Assembly: GCA_043739325.1 (NCBI GenBank)
Contig: JAYUFK010000402.1
Location: 1-20,752, forward strand
Length of the DNA: 20,752 nucleotides
Source of the DNA: Roseiarcus sp043739325
Lineage (GTDB): Bacteria; Pseudomonadota; Alphaproteobacteria; Rhizobiales; Beijerinckiaceae
Direction: 5' to 3'
In this document: positions 1 through 6,731 of the stretch, piece by piece
Numbering within the stretch: the stretch's first letter is position 1
Layout of the letters: each line of letters starts with the position of its first letter
The notes under the pieces: model-generated
Told to the model about the DNA's origin: nothing
Databases searched by the model: none
The model's input: the letters and a program-made list of their open reading frames with translations, nothing else
Made by a program: the position numbers and the translations under genes

Positions 1-50
1 TCGGCGGCGACCTTGTACTGTTTGCCGCCGGTCTTGATGACTGCGAACAT
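1..50 (-). CDS. rplU: 50S ribosomal protein L21, N-terminal fragment (cut by window edge)
   Basis: The minus strand from position 50 reads MFAVIKTGGKQYKVAA, the characteristic N-terminus of bacterial ribosomal protein L21, a 23S rRNA-binding protein of the large subunit. Only about 16 codons lie in the window; the rest is beyond position 1. The ATG (50-48) is preceded by GGAG at a normal distance (within 51-60), which fixes the start. A promoter and a structured leader lie upstream. In most bacteria rpmA (L27) follows rplU, but that would be outside the window. Identification is confident because this N-terminus is highly conserved. Confidence 0.93.
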   Translation of the reverse strand, partial: MFAVIKTGGKQYKVAA

Positions 51-157
51 CGTTTTCTCCGTGTTCAATCCGGTTCTACGCGGCAAAACGCGCGACCGGC
101 TTCTTTGCAGTAGTGACCTGCTGGTGAAGCCCCGCTCGTCCGATCGCGTCATGCGAT

Positions 158-190
158 CAAAAAAACCAAAAGCGCGGCCAAAAGCCGCGC
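158..190 (-). terminator. Terminator-like hairpin inside the rplU leader (possible attenuator)
   Basis: The minus strand carries a 7-bp GC stem (GCGCGGC at 190-184 and GCCGCGC at 178-172) with a TTTTG loop, followed by TTTTGGTTTTTTT. This is the form of an intrinsic terminator. It lies only about 8-40 nt downstream of the predicted rplU transcript start, so it could act as a leader attenuator. It could also simply terminate read-through from the small gene at 284-682. A second hairpin (GATCGC/GCGATC) follows directly. Confidence 0.6.
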
Positions 191-203
191 TGGAGCGCTG
201 CGG

Positions 204-232
204 TCTATAAGGTCTGGCAAGGCGCCTGTCAA
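204..232 (-). promoter_or_regulatory. Sigma-70 promoter of rplU
   Basis: On the minus strand a perfect -35 box TTGACA (232-227) is followed after exactly 17 bp by TATAGA (209-204). This predicts a transcript start near 197-198 and a leader of about 148 nt before the rplU ATG. A second TTGACA lies at 251-246, in a short direct repeat (TGTCAAACGC at 227-236 and 246-255 on the plus strand). The promoter is read from sequence; the transcript start is inferred. Confidence 0.7.
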
Positions 233-283
233 ACGCCAGGGAGCTTGTCAAACGCAATGACAGGCGTTTTGCCCCCGCGACGG

Positions 284-682
284 CTAGTTCGCGAGGGCCC
301 CTCTCCCGGCGCCATAAATGACGACCGGCATGGGGCCTTCGGGCTGCGCGCCGATCTCGATTATGCGCGGGCCGGAGTGCGAACGCCGCGCAGCGGGCGC
401 AGCGGGCACATATTCGGGCGCGACGATAATCTGGATGTCGTAGGCGGCAGGCCCAAAATCCGTTGGGGCGGGCGCAGGACCGATCAAATCAGGCCCGACC
501 TGGGGGACCGCAAACCCATAGGGAAAGGGAAATTGATGATGATGGCGCCAACCATCATGTCCATGGCGGCCAAAAGTTCCAACTTCGAGCCCTTGTCCGC
601 GGTTTGAAAATCCCGCGTTCGCGTGGCCCGCAACGCAAAGAGAAAGGCCTGCGGCCATAAGGCCAAAAAATGTCGCGCGCAT
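284..682 (-). CDS. Small exported His/Pro-rich hypothetical protein
   Basis: This encodes 132 residues. An N-terminal signal peptide is visible: a short basic start (MRA), a hydrophobic core over residues 4-17, and a small-residue cleavage site near AGHANAG at about 18-24. The mature part is of low complexity. It has a His-rich stretch around residues 39-50 (HGHDGW then HHH) and Pro/Ala-rich segments. No cysteines remain after the signal, so it is probably a soluble periplasmic or secreted protein. The ATG at 682 is preceded by AAGGAG at ideal spacing, which supports this start. I recognise no family. Metal binding by the His patch is only a possibility. A terminator-like hairpin lies about 95 bp downstream. 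Confidence 0.7.
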   Translation of the reverse strand: MRATFFGLMAAGLSLCVAGHANAGFSNRGQGLEVGTFGRHGHDGWRHHHQFPFPYGFAVPQVGPDLIGPAPAPTDFGPAAYDIQIIVAPEYVPAAPAARRSHSGPRIIEIGAQPEGPMPVVIYGAGRGALAN

Positions 683-821
683 AATCGCTCCTTCGATGAG
701 GCGGCCTCCTCGAGACGGATTTTAACGCATTCTTAACCGCGCCGCCAGCCAAAGCGCTTGAAGAATTCTTGACGAGGGATAAAAATCAATAATTATCATT
801 TCTCACTCATCAGCAGCGCCG

Positions 822-1439
822 ATGAACGTCGCCGCCCGTCGCAGTCCTGAAGAAACCCGCTCCTGCATCCTCGCCTGCGCCTGGGATCTGTTTCGCCAGC
901 TCGGCTATCGCACCACCATCGCCGACATTGCCGGCAGGCTTTGCATGTCGAGCGCCAACATCTACCGCTTTTTCCCGTAAAAGCAGTCGCTGAGCGAAGC
1001 CGTCTGCACCAGCGTCCTCGGCACGCTCGTCGATAGCGTCCGGCAGGCCGCCAGCGCTGAGGGATCTGCAAGCGCGCGCATCAGAGCGGTGTTGCTGATG
1101 CTCTATCACGGCATGCGCGACCAGATGGTCAACGAAAAGCGTGTCCATGAAGTTGTGGATATCGCGATGGCGGAATCATGGTCGTCAATCGACGATTTCA
1201 TCGAACGCTGCGCGGCGTTGATTGGCGGGTTGGTCGCCGAAGGTCAACACGCCGGCGAATTCGGGCCCGGCGATCCCGCCATGCTCGGCATGCTGGCGCT
1301 GCAAGCGACAATCATCATCCATCATCCCACCATGATCGCCCAGTGCATGGGCGATGACCCGAACGCCGAGGCCGAGGCGATCATCGCTTTCGCCCTGCGC
1401 GCGCTCACGAACAAAACCTCGCCACAAGGGATTTTGTCA
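822..1439 (+). pseudogene. TetR/AcrR-family regulator, inactivated by an internal stop codon
   Basis: From ATG 822 the frame reads a typical TetR DNA-binding domain: helix 1 around CAWDLFRQLGYR, the helix-turn-helix TTIADIAGRL, then ANIYRFFP. It meets TAA at 978-980, exactly where the family has the conserved Ser of 'FxSKxxL'. One C-to-A change from TCA would explain it. The frame continues in phase through the ligand-binding half (for example HEVVDIAMAESW) to about 1439. There the codon TCA (1437-1439) replaces an expected TGA or TAA that would overlap the next ATG (1439-1441). Restoring both codons gives a 205-residue protein, the usual TetR length. As it stands only a 52-residue DNA-binding fragment could be made. 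The gene probably once repressed the adjacent efflux operon. A weak TTGACG -35-like box lies at 769-774. Confidence 0.85.
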
Positions 1440-1600
1440 TGCGGCGATCTCCAGCGATTTTCGCTGTGCTGCCGGCGTTCGCTTTTGGCGCCTGCAATGC
1501 GCCAAGCCAAGCCCAGAAGGAAACCCCGCCGCGTCCGGTGCTCGTCACCCAGGCGCATTACGCTTCGCGCGCAGCAGTGCGTTTTGCCGGGCATCGTGAA
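1439..1600 (+). pseudogene. RND efflux membrane-fusion protein, N-terminal remnant
   Basis: The ATG at 1439 begins a lipoprotein-like leader with the lipobox-like FGACN, followed by a Pro-rich linker and RPVLVTQA, then VRFAG. This is the standard N-terminus of AcrA/HlyD-type periplasmic adaptor proteins of RND pumps. Homology stops after about 50 codons. The hairpin, lipoyl and beta-barrel domains, about 300 residues, are missing, and the sequence passes in another frame into the end of an RND transporter gene. The open frame from this ATG runs on to 2563 only by chance, ending in phase with the downstream DUF2214 gene. The identification rests on a short but characteristic segment. Confidence 0.7.
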
Positions 1601-2081
1601 AGCGCGTCTCGCCATAGTGTTCTTCACTGCGCCGCTCGGCATTGTCGGCGCTTCGATCGCGCTCAATCTGGCGCATATGCCGTTCGGATTTGTCGCGTTG
1701 CTCGGGCTGATCGCGCTGGCCGGCATGGATATGCGCAACACCGTGATCCTCGACGACCAGATCGAAACCGAAGTGCGCGAGCTCGGCTTGACCAGGCGCG
1801 AGGCGATCGTCTCGGCGAGGCAGCGCCGCGCGCCGCTGGTCGCGCTGACGGCGCTCGCGGCGATCCTGGCGATGATTCCGTTGTCGGAGAGCGCTTTTTG
1901 GGGACCGATGGCGGTGACGATCATGGGCGGTCTTTCGGTCGCGAGGTTCCTGACGTTGTTCGTGCGGCCATCGATCTATGCGCCGTGGTTCCGCCGTTCG
2001 CTCGGGTCTCAGGTGGAGCGGCAATCGGACGCATTGGCGGAAGCCGACTACGGATTGGCGTTGCCTTCCGCCGCCGAGTAA
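1600..2081 (+). pseudogene. RND (AcrB-type) multidrug efflux pump, C-terminal remnant
   Basis: The frame around 1600-2081 encodes the last two or three membrane helices of an AcrB-family inner-membrane pump. Recognisable blocks are APLGIVGASIAL, PFGFVALLGLIALAGM, MRNTVILDDQIE, the RRAPLVALTALAAI loop, and FWGPMAVTIMGGL followed by the final helix. These match the end of a protein of about 1,000 residues. The first ~85% of the pump and most of the adaptor gene are absent. The adaptor 5' end and pump 3' end meet at about 1590-1610, consistent with one deletion of roughly 4 kb (inferred from family lengths). There is no start codon of its own and no function is expected. Confidence 0.85.
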
Positions 2082-2107
2082 GCTGGTGCGAAAAAAGGAT
2101 CGCCGTC

Positions 2108-2563
2108 ATGTTTCTCGATTGGGTTCTCGCCAGCCTGCATCATGTTGCCGTGTTCTCGTTCGCCGCGATTCTCGCCGCCGAGTTCACGCTGATTCGCAAT
2201 GAGATGAACGCGACGACGATCGCGCGCCTCAGCCGCATCGATCTGCACTATGGCATCACGGCAGGATTGGTGATCCTGTTCGGCGTCGCCCGCGTTTTCT
2301 TCGGCGCCAGGGGTTACGAATATTACGCCGCCAACCATGTCTTCTGGGCCAAGATGTTGCTGTTCGTCGTCATTGCCGCGCTGTCGATTCCGCCGACGTT
2401 TAAGTTCATTGCGTGGCGCCGACAATCGAACACTGACGCGGCGTTCCGCCCAACGCTCGCCGAAGTCAGCAGCGTCAAACGAGTTTTGTGGATCGAGGCG
2501 GGATTGTTCCTGCTGATCCCCGTCGCCGCGGCAGCGATGGCGCGGGGATATGGACTGCACTGA
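2108..2563 (+). CDS. DUF2214 family integral membrane protein
   Basis: This encodes 151 residues, almost all hydrophobic, with about four membrane helices (roughly 7-27, 52-72, 82-105 and 128-148). The pattern MFLDWVLASLHHVAVFSFAA with a conserved HH in helix 1, RIDLHYGITAG and FWAKMLLF is that of the DUF2214 family of small bacterial inner-membrane proteins of unknown function. The ATG at 2108 is preceded by AAGGA within AAAAAAGGATCG, a good ribosome site. It begins 26 bp after the efflux remnant and is intact. It is convergent with trmD, with 17 bp between the stops. The family call is from memory of its sequence style. Confidence 0.8.
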   Translation: MFLDWVLASLHHVAVFSFAAILAAEFTLIRNEMNATTIARLSRIDLHYGITAGLVILFGVARVFFGARGYEYYAANHVFWAKMLLFVVIAALSIPPTFKFIAWRRQSNTDAAFRPTLAEVSSVKRVLWIEAGLFLLIPVAAAAMARGYGLH

Positions 2564-2580
2564 CGCGCACGCCGGTGGCC

Positions 2581-3291
2581 TTAGTCTGGATTGCCTAGCT
2601 TTGTTCGCAATGACGCCGGCAGCAAATCCGGCCGCCTCTCCCGCGTCAAACGCAGCGCCTCTTCATGCCGCCACTTCGCGATGCGCGCGTGATCGCCGTT
2701 TAGCAGCACGCCCGGTATCGCGCGCCCCTCCCATTCACGAGGTCGCGTATATTGCGGATATTCGAGCAGGCCGGATTCAAAGCTCTCCGACACGCCCGAT
2801 TCCACTTTTCCCATCACGCCGGGCAGCAGCCGCACGCAGGCGTCGAGAATCGCGAGCGCCGCAATCTCGCCGCCCGACAGGATATAATCGCCGAGTGAAA
2901 TCTCGGTGAGACCCCGCGCCTCGATCAAGCGTTCGTCGACGCCCTCGAAGCGCGCGCAGACGATAACCAGACCTGGTCCCGCAGCCCATTGGCGCGCCAT
3001 CGCTTGCGTGAAGGGTTTCCCGCGCGGGCTCATCAGCAAGCGCGGTCGCGCATCGCCGGGAGGGCTGGCGGCATCGAGGCTGGCGGCGAGCACGTCGGCG
3101 CGCATCACCATGCCGGGGCCGCCGCCGGCCGGCGTGTCGTCGACGGCGCGATGACGGCCAAGGCCGTGTTCGCGAATGTCGCGCGTCTCGCACGACCACA
3201 GGCCGCGCGCCAACGCGTCGCCAGCAAGCGATTGGCCGAGCGGGCCGGGAAACATCGCGGGGAATAGCGTGAGGAGGGTGGCGGCGAACAT
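2581..3291 (-). CDS. trmD: tRNA (guanine-N1)-methyltransferase TrmD
   Basis: This 236-residue SPOUT methyltransferase makes m1G37 in tRNAs with G36, using S-adenosylmethionine, and so prevents +1 frameshifting. The start FAATLLTLFPAMFPGPLG and the motifs GGGPGMVMR, DYILSGGEIAAL (trefoil-knot SAM loop), LEYPQYTRP and PGVLLNGDHARI appear in order. The length is usual for the family. The segment aligned with E. coli catalytic Asp169 reads VSESF; whether the acidic residue is shifted or replaced needs an alignment with other alphaproteobacterial TrmD proteins. The ATG (3291-3289) overlaps the rimM stop by one base (TGATG), indicating translational coupling. This is the last gene of the ffh-rpsP-rimM-trmD run. 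Confidence 0.96.
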   Translation of the reverse strand: MFAATLLTLFPAMFPGPLGQSLAGDALARGLWSCETRDIREHGLGRHRAVDDTPAGGGPGMVMRADVLAASLDAASPPGDARPRLLMSPRGKPFTQAMARQWAAGPGLVIVCARFEGVDERLIEARGLTEISLGDYILSGGEIAALAILDACVRLLPGVMGKVESGVSESFESGLLEYPQYTRPREWEGRAIPGVLLNGDHARIAKWRHEEALRLTRERRPDLLPASLRTKLGNPD

Positions 3292-3843
3292 CAGTCGCCG
3301 TCTTCCGTTTCGCCGTCGATTTCCACAGGCGGCGCGATGACGATGCGCCCAGCAGCAAAATCGATCGTCGGCGCAACAGCTTTGGTGAACGGCAACAGCA
3401 GGCTCTCGCCGCCGTCCTCGGGCGCGATCTCGATGATATCGCCTGCGCCATAATTGCTGAGGCCGATCACGCGGCCCAGCGTCGCGCCGTCTTGAGTTAT
3501 CGCCGTTAGCCCGACGAGATCGTCGTGATAAAATTCATCTTCGCTGGCAGCGGGCAGTTGCTCGCGCCTGGCGAAGAGTTCGACGCCGGTCAGCGCCTGC
3601 GCGGCTTGGCGTTGCGTGACGCCGGCGAGGCGCGCCACGAGCATATCGTCCTTGAGCGGGCGCGAGGATTCAAATGTGAAAATGCGAGCGCCGGTCTTGT
3701 CGGTGAGCGAGCCGTAACGGCCGATCGCGGCGGGTTCTCCAGTGAAGGACTTGACGCGAATTTCCCCCCGCACGCCCTGCGGCGCGCCGAAAATGCCAAG
3801 GAGGATGAGGCGGGGGGACGGGATCGGATTCCTCCGTCGACAC
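3291..3843 (-). CDS. rimM: 16S rRNA processing protein RimM, with apparent N-terminal frameshift
   Basis: RimM binds ribosomal protein S19 and assists maturation of the 30S head. The body is clear: ILLGIFGAPQGVRGEIRVKS (RimM N-domain), FYHDDLVGL, then the PRC-barrel part with LGRVIGLSNYGAGDIIEI and LLPFTKAVAPTIDFAAGRI. The frame has no ATG, GTG or TTG close upstream. In the neighbouring frame a GTG at 3843-3841 starts MSTEESDPVP. Removing one base from the six-G run at 3812-3817 (plus strand) joins it perfectly to RLILLGIF, giving 183 residues, normal for RimM. GGAG sits 8 nt before this GTG, inside an inverted repeat. Alternatives: an ATC start after GGAGG near 3830, or a repeat-encoded extension from a GTG at 4037 overlapping the rpsP stop (GTGA). 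Confidence 0.88.
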
Positions 3844-4023
3844 GCTCCCTTCTCCAGCGAAGCTGGGGAAGGTGGCCGGAGGCCGGATGGGGTGTGGGCC
3901 GTTGCCGCGGCGCCGGGCGCGTTGCGCGGACTACGCACCAAACCTGGTCCACGCGAGACTTGCTTTCCACACCCCATCCGGCCGGCTTCGCCGTCCACCT
4001 TCCCCGCTGCGCGGAGAAGGGGC
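3844..4023. repeat. Long inverted repeat inserted between rpsP and rimM
   Basis: Arm A (about 3844-3897) and arm B (about 3968-4023) are imperfect reverse complements of roughly 55 nt around a spacer of about 70 nt. Shared blocks include CCGGATGGGGTGTGG, GGGGAAGGTGG and CCCTTCTCC. Each arm has its own small palindrome (CCAGCGAAGCTGG; CGCTGCGCGG). The element occupies nearly the whole rpsP-rimM gap and abuts the proposed rimM GTG. The RNA could fold into a large hairpin within the operon message. It resembles the palindromic intergenic elements common in Hyphomicrobiales, but no named family is assigned. Confidence 0.75.
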
Positions 4024-4033
4024 GCTGCTTGCT

Positions 4034-4411
4034 TCACGCCGCAGGCGCAGCTTCAGCCGCGGCCTTGGCGGCCTTCTCGGCCAACGCTTGCGCGGCGGCG
4101 GTGCGCTCTTGCGCCTTCTTCTTCGGCAGCGCTTTCTTCGGGTTATTGTGGGCTTCGCGCTTGGCGATGCCGAGGCTGTCGAGCAGACGCAGCACGCGGT
4201 CCGTCGGCTGGGCGCCCTTGGCGAGCCACGCCTTGGCCTTCTCGACATCAAGCACGAGGCGCAGCGCGTCGTCCTTGGCCTTGACCGGATCGAACGTGCC
4301 GATCTTTTCGACGAAGCGGCCGTCGCGCGGCATGCGGGCGTCGGCGACAACGATGCGGTAGAACGGGCGCTTCTTGGCGCCGCCGCGCGACAGACGGATT
4401 TTCAGGGACAT
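4034..4411 (-). CDS. rpsP: 30S ribosomal protein S16
   Basis: This 125-residue protein opens with MSLKIRLSRGGAKKRPFYRI, followed by VVADARMPRDGRFVEKIGTFDP, the hallmark S16 sequence. S16 binds 16S rRNA and is needed for 30S assembly. The core ends around residue 80 (DRVLRLLDSLGI). The remaining ~45 residues form the Lys/Ala-rich tail typical of alphaproteobacterial S16 (about 105-130 residues). ATG 4411 follows AAGGA at good spacing. It lies 47 bp downstream of ffh on the same strand and is followed by the inverted repeat before rimM. The ffh-rpsP-rimM-trmD order is conserved in this group. Confidence 0.96.
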   Translation of the reverse strand: MSLKIRLSRGGAKKRPFYRIVVADARMPRDGRFVEKIGTFDPVKAKDDALRLVLDVEKAKAWLAKGAQPTDRVLRLLDSLGIAKREAHNNPKKALPKKKAQERTAAAQALAEKAAKAAAEAAPAA

Positions 4412-4458
4412 TGGTTTTTCCTTCAGGTTGAGTGTTGGTTTGAAAATATCGGTGCGAC

Positions 4459-6030
4459 TTATTTCTTCTTTCCCCCGAACGGGTTGAGCCCGCCGAGAAG
4501 GCCGCCGCCAAGACCGGGCAGCTTTGGCGCGCCAGGACCGGGGAGGCCGGGAAACGAAGGGGGGAGTTTGAACGCGCCAGGAGGCGGCGCATCCGGAATG
4601 CCTGACGGCGCGCCGGCGCCGCCGATCTGTCGCTGGAACGCTTCGACCTGTTCAGGCGTCGGCTGCGGCATGGCGCCGCTGCCCGTGCCCATCATCTGTC
4701 CGAGCTTGCCCATCATGCCGCGCTTGCCGGCACTGGCGCCCATCGACTTCATCATGTCGGCCATCTGGCGGTGCTGTTTAAGCAGCCGGTTGACATCCTC
4801 GACCTTGACGCCGGAACCGCTGGCGATGCGCTTCTTGCGCGAAGCTTTGAGCAGGTCCGGGTTGCGTCTCTCCCTCGGCGTCATCGAGGAAATGATGGCG
4901 CGCTGACGGCCGATCATCTTGTTGTCGAGATTGGCGGCGGAGACCTGCTCCTTGATCTTCGCCATGCCCGGCAGCATGCCCATGATGCCGCCCATGCCCC
5001 CGAGCTTTTCGATCTGCCCGAGCTGGTCGGAGAGATCGTTGAGATCGAAGACGCCCTTGCGCATCTTCTCGGCCATCTTGGCCGCTTGCGCCATGTCGAT
5101 ATTTTCGGCGGCCTTCTCCACAAGCGAGACGATGTCGCCCATGCCGAGAATGCGGTCGGCGAGACGCTGGGGATGGAAATCCTCCAGCGCGTCCATCTTT
5201 TCGCCGATGCCGAGCAGCTTGATCGGCCGCCCCGTCACGGCGCGCATCGACAGCGCCGCGCCGCCGCGCCCGTCGCCATCCATACGCGTCAGCACGATGC
5301 CGGTGACGCCGACGCGTTCGTTGAAATTCTTCGCCAGATTGACGGCGTCCTGGCCCGTGAGGGCGTCGGCGACCAGCAGGATTTCATGCGGCTTCGACGC
5401 CGCCTTGATCTCCGCCATCTCCTGCATCAGCGGCTCGTCGATATGCGTGCGCCCGGCGGTGTCGAACAGCACGACGTCATAGCCGTTGAGCCGCGCCACG
5501 TTTTCGGCGCGCCTCGCGATTTCGACTGGGCCCTGACCCGCGATGATCGGCAGCGTGTCGACGCCGACCTGACGGCCGAGCACCGCGAGCTGCTCCTGCG
5601 CGGCGGGGCGCTTCACGTCGAGCGAAGCCATCAGCACCTTGCGCTTGTGGCGCTCGGTCAGGCGTTTGGCGATTTTGGCGGCGGTGGTGGTCTTGCCCGC
5701 GCCCTGCAAGCCGACAAGCATGATGCCGACGGGGGCGGGCGCGTTGAGATCGATCGCCTGGCTCTCGCCGCCCAGCGTCTCCACCAGCGCGTCATGGACG
5801 ATCTTGACCACCATCTGGCCGGGCTTGATCGATTTGACGACGGCGGCGCCGACCGCCTTGGCGCGCGCCTTGTCGACAAACGAGCGCACCACTTCGAGCG
5901 CCACGTCCGCTTCAAGCAGCGCGAGGCGCACCTGGCGCATGGCGGCGTTGACGTCTTCCTCCGAGAGGAATCCGCGGCCGGTCAGTTTATCGAATATGCC
6001 GGAGAGCTTTTCCGAAAGGCTCTCAAACAT
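4459..6030 (-). CDS. ffh: Signal recognition particle protein Ffh (SRP54)
   Basis: This 523-residue GTPase binds 4.5S RNA and signal sequences and delivers nascent inner-membrane proteins to FtsY. The N domain begins MFESLSEKLSGIFDKLTGRG. The G domain shows GLQGAGKTTTAAK (G1), DVKRPAAQEQL, DTAGR (G3), TRMDGDGRGGAAL (G4 region) and LGIGEKMDALEDF. The methionine-rich M domain has SGSGVKVEDVNRLLKQ, then many Met and Gly residues. A Pro/Gly/Leu-rich tail ending in GGKKK makes it longer than E. coli Ffh (453). The frame is open upstream to 6171 through an inverted repeat. The start at 6030 is chosen because the N domain begins there and GGAG precedes it by about 7 nt. It is first in the operon. 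Confidence 0.96.
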   Translation of the reverse strand: MFESLSEKLSGIFDKLTGRGFLSEEDVNAAMRQVRLALLEADVALEVVRSFVDKARAKAVGAAVVKSIKPGQMVVKIVHDALVETLGGESQAIDLNAPAPVGIMLVGLQGAGKTTTAAKIAKRLTERHKRKVLMASLDVKRPAAQEQLAVLGRQVGVDTLPIIAGQGPVEIARRAENVARLNGYDVVLFDTAGRTHIDEPLMQEMAEIKAASKPHEILLVADALTGQDAVNLAKNFNERVGVTGIVLTRMDGDGRGGAALSMRAVTGRPIKLLGIGEKMDALEDFHPQRLADRILGMGDIVSLVEKAAENIDMAQAAKMAEKMRKGVFDLNDLSDQLGQIEKLGGMGGIMGMLPGMAKIKEQVSAANLDNKMIGRQRAIISSMTPRERRNPDLLKASRKKRIASGSGVKVEDVNRLLKQHRQMADMMKSMGASAGKRGMMGKLGQMMGTGSGAMPQPTPEQVEAFQRQIGGAGAPSGIPDAPPPGAFKLPPSFPGLPGPGAPKLPGLGGGLLGGLNPFGGKKK

Positions 6031-6072
6031 GGGTTGCTCCAGTTCGTTTTCGTTCGCCGCCGCGCCGCCGCC

Positions 6073-6163
6073 GTCATGGGCGGGCTTGTTCCGGCCATCC
6101 ACGTCTTCGGCTCCGGCGCACCCGCAGCAAGACGTGGATGGCCGGAACAAGTCCGGCCATGAC
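6073..6163. repeat. 91-bp inverted repeat (miniature palindromic element) upstream of ffh
   Basis: Two 35-nt arms (6073-6107 and 6129-6163) are reverse complements with two mismatches, around a 21-nt loop. Their core is TTGTTCCGGCCATCCACG. The outermost bases are GTCATG and CATGAC. It sits 43 bp upstream of the ffh start, probably in its leader. The form is that of a non-coding palindromic intergenic element. Its conserved core suggests further genomic copies, but none is present elsewhere in this window. Confidence 0.8.
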
Positions 6164-6383
6164 GTAAGCACTGGCGTATGCCAATCCCAACAACCCCGCC
6201 CAATGCAAAACGCGCCCGGGGGCGCAACGCGCTGCCGGACGGGAGCCCCTCGCCTCAGGGGCGGGTGGGCGGATCGAAAGGGGCGAACCTGACGAGATTG
6301 GACGGGATTTTAGGGAAGGGGAGCGGGGAAGTCAAACTTCGTGCGCATACAAACGACTCCGCAGGGGAACGCTGGACTGCATT
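6164..6383. other. Intergenic region without recognisable gene
   Basis: Between the ffh-upstream palindrome and the toxin promoter no frame shows protein-like sequence. One small hairpin (CCCCT at about 6245-6249, AGGGG at about 6256-6260) is visible without a U-tract. The ffh operon promoter should be here, but I could not identify boxes with confidence. Confidence 0.4.
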
Positions 6384-6426
6384 GTGAACTATAGTTGACA
6401 ACATAAATATGTGAACTATAGTTATC
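6384..6426 (+). promoter_or_regulatory. Promoter with two embedded palindromic operators of the toxin-antitoxin operon
   Basis: TTGACA (6395-6400) and TATAGT (6417-6422), 16 bp apart, form a near-consensus sigma-70 promoter. The 10-bp perfect palindrome AACTATAGTT occurs twice, at 6387-6396 and 6414-6423, within 13-bp direct repeats (GTGAACTATAGTT) spaced 27 bp centre to centre. The first operator overlaps the -35 box and the second contains the -10 box. A dimeric HTH protein such as the downstream antitoxin could cover both and autorepress the operon. The binding partner is inferred. Confidence 0.75.
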
Positions 6427-6431
6427 AACCG

Positions 6432-6731
6432 ATGGAAATTCGCAAAACACGCGCGTTCCTTGAATGGCTGCGCGCGCTGCGGGACGTGCGGGCGGTCGCG
6501 CGCGTTCAGGTCTGCATCGATCGATTATCGCTCGGCAACCCCGGCGATGTGAGGCCGGTTGGAGAGGGAATTAGCGAGATGCGCGTCGATTACGGGCCGG
6601 GATACCGGGTTTATTTCACCCAGCGGGGCGCGACGCTGGTCCTGCTGCTTTGTGGCGGCGACAAGGGGACTCAGGATGCCGACATCGCCAAGGCGAGGGC
6701 GCTTGCGAAGGAGTGGAAAGATGACGCTTGA
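6432..6731 (+). CDS. RelE/HigB-like type II toxin (addiction-module killer protein family)
   Basis: This 99-residue basic protein starts MEIRKTRAFLEWLRALRD and carries the family's GPGYRVYFTQRG core strand with LVLLLCGGDKGTQDADIAKA. This matches the RelE/ParE-superfamily subgroup whose members are mRNA-cleaving or growth-inhibiting toxins paired with a HigA-like antitoxin. Conserved arginines (RVD, GYRVYF) and lysines fit a ribosome-dependent RNase fold; activity is inferred. The frame is open back to GTG 6411, but that codon lies inside the -10/operator region, so ATG 6432 is chosen. It lies only 9 nt after the -10 box, so the message should have almost no leader. The gene overlaps the antitoxin gene by 11 nt. 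Confidence 0.88.
   Translation: MEIRKTRAFLEWLRALRDVRAVARVQVCIDRLSLGNPGDVRPVGEGISEMRVDYGPGYRVYFTQRGATLVLLLCGGDKGTQDADIAKARALAKEWKDDA

Noticed and set aside
1089..2081. Single 330-codon frame read as one protein
   Set aside because: It is the in-phase run of the TetR C-terminal half, a non-coding join and the RND pump end: three pieces of a decayed operon, not one gene.
1439..2563. Single 374-codon frame joining the adaptor start to DUF2214
   Set aside because: The middle third is an out-of-frame shadow of the RND remnant. DUF2214 has its own ATG and ribosome site at 2108.
3872..4906. 344-codon plus-strand frame across rimM, rpsP and ffh
   Set aside because: It is antisense to rpsP and the ffh tail, with Gly/Pro/Arg-rich nonsense composition and no family resemblance.
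4771..6162. 463-codon open frame on the plus strand
   Set aside because: It is the antisense of ffh, a certain gene. The protein is repetitive His/Asp/Arg-rich sequence typical of shadow frames in GC-rich DNA.
6411..6431. GTG 6411 as toxin start
   Set aside because: This codon lies inside the operator and upstream of the -10 box, so it would not be in the transcript from the visible promoter.
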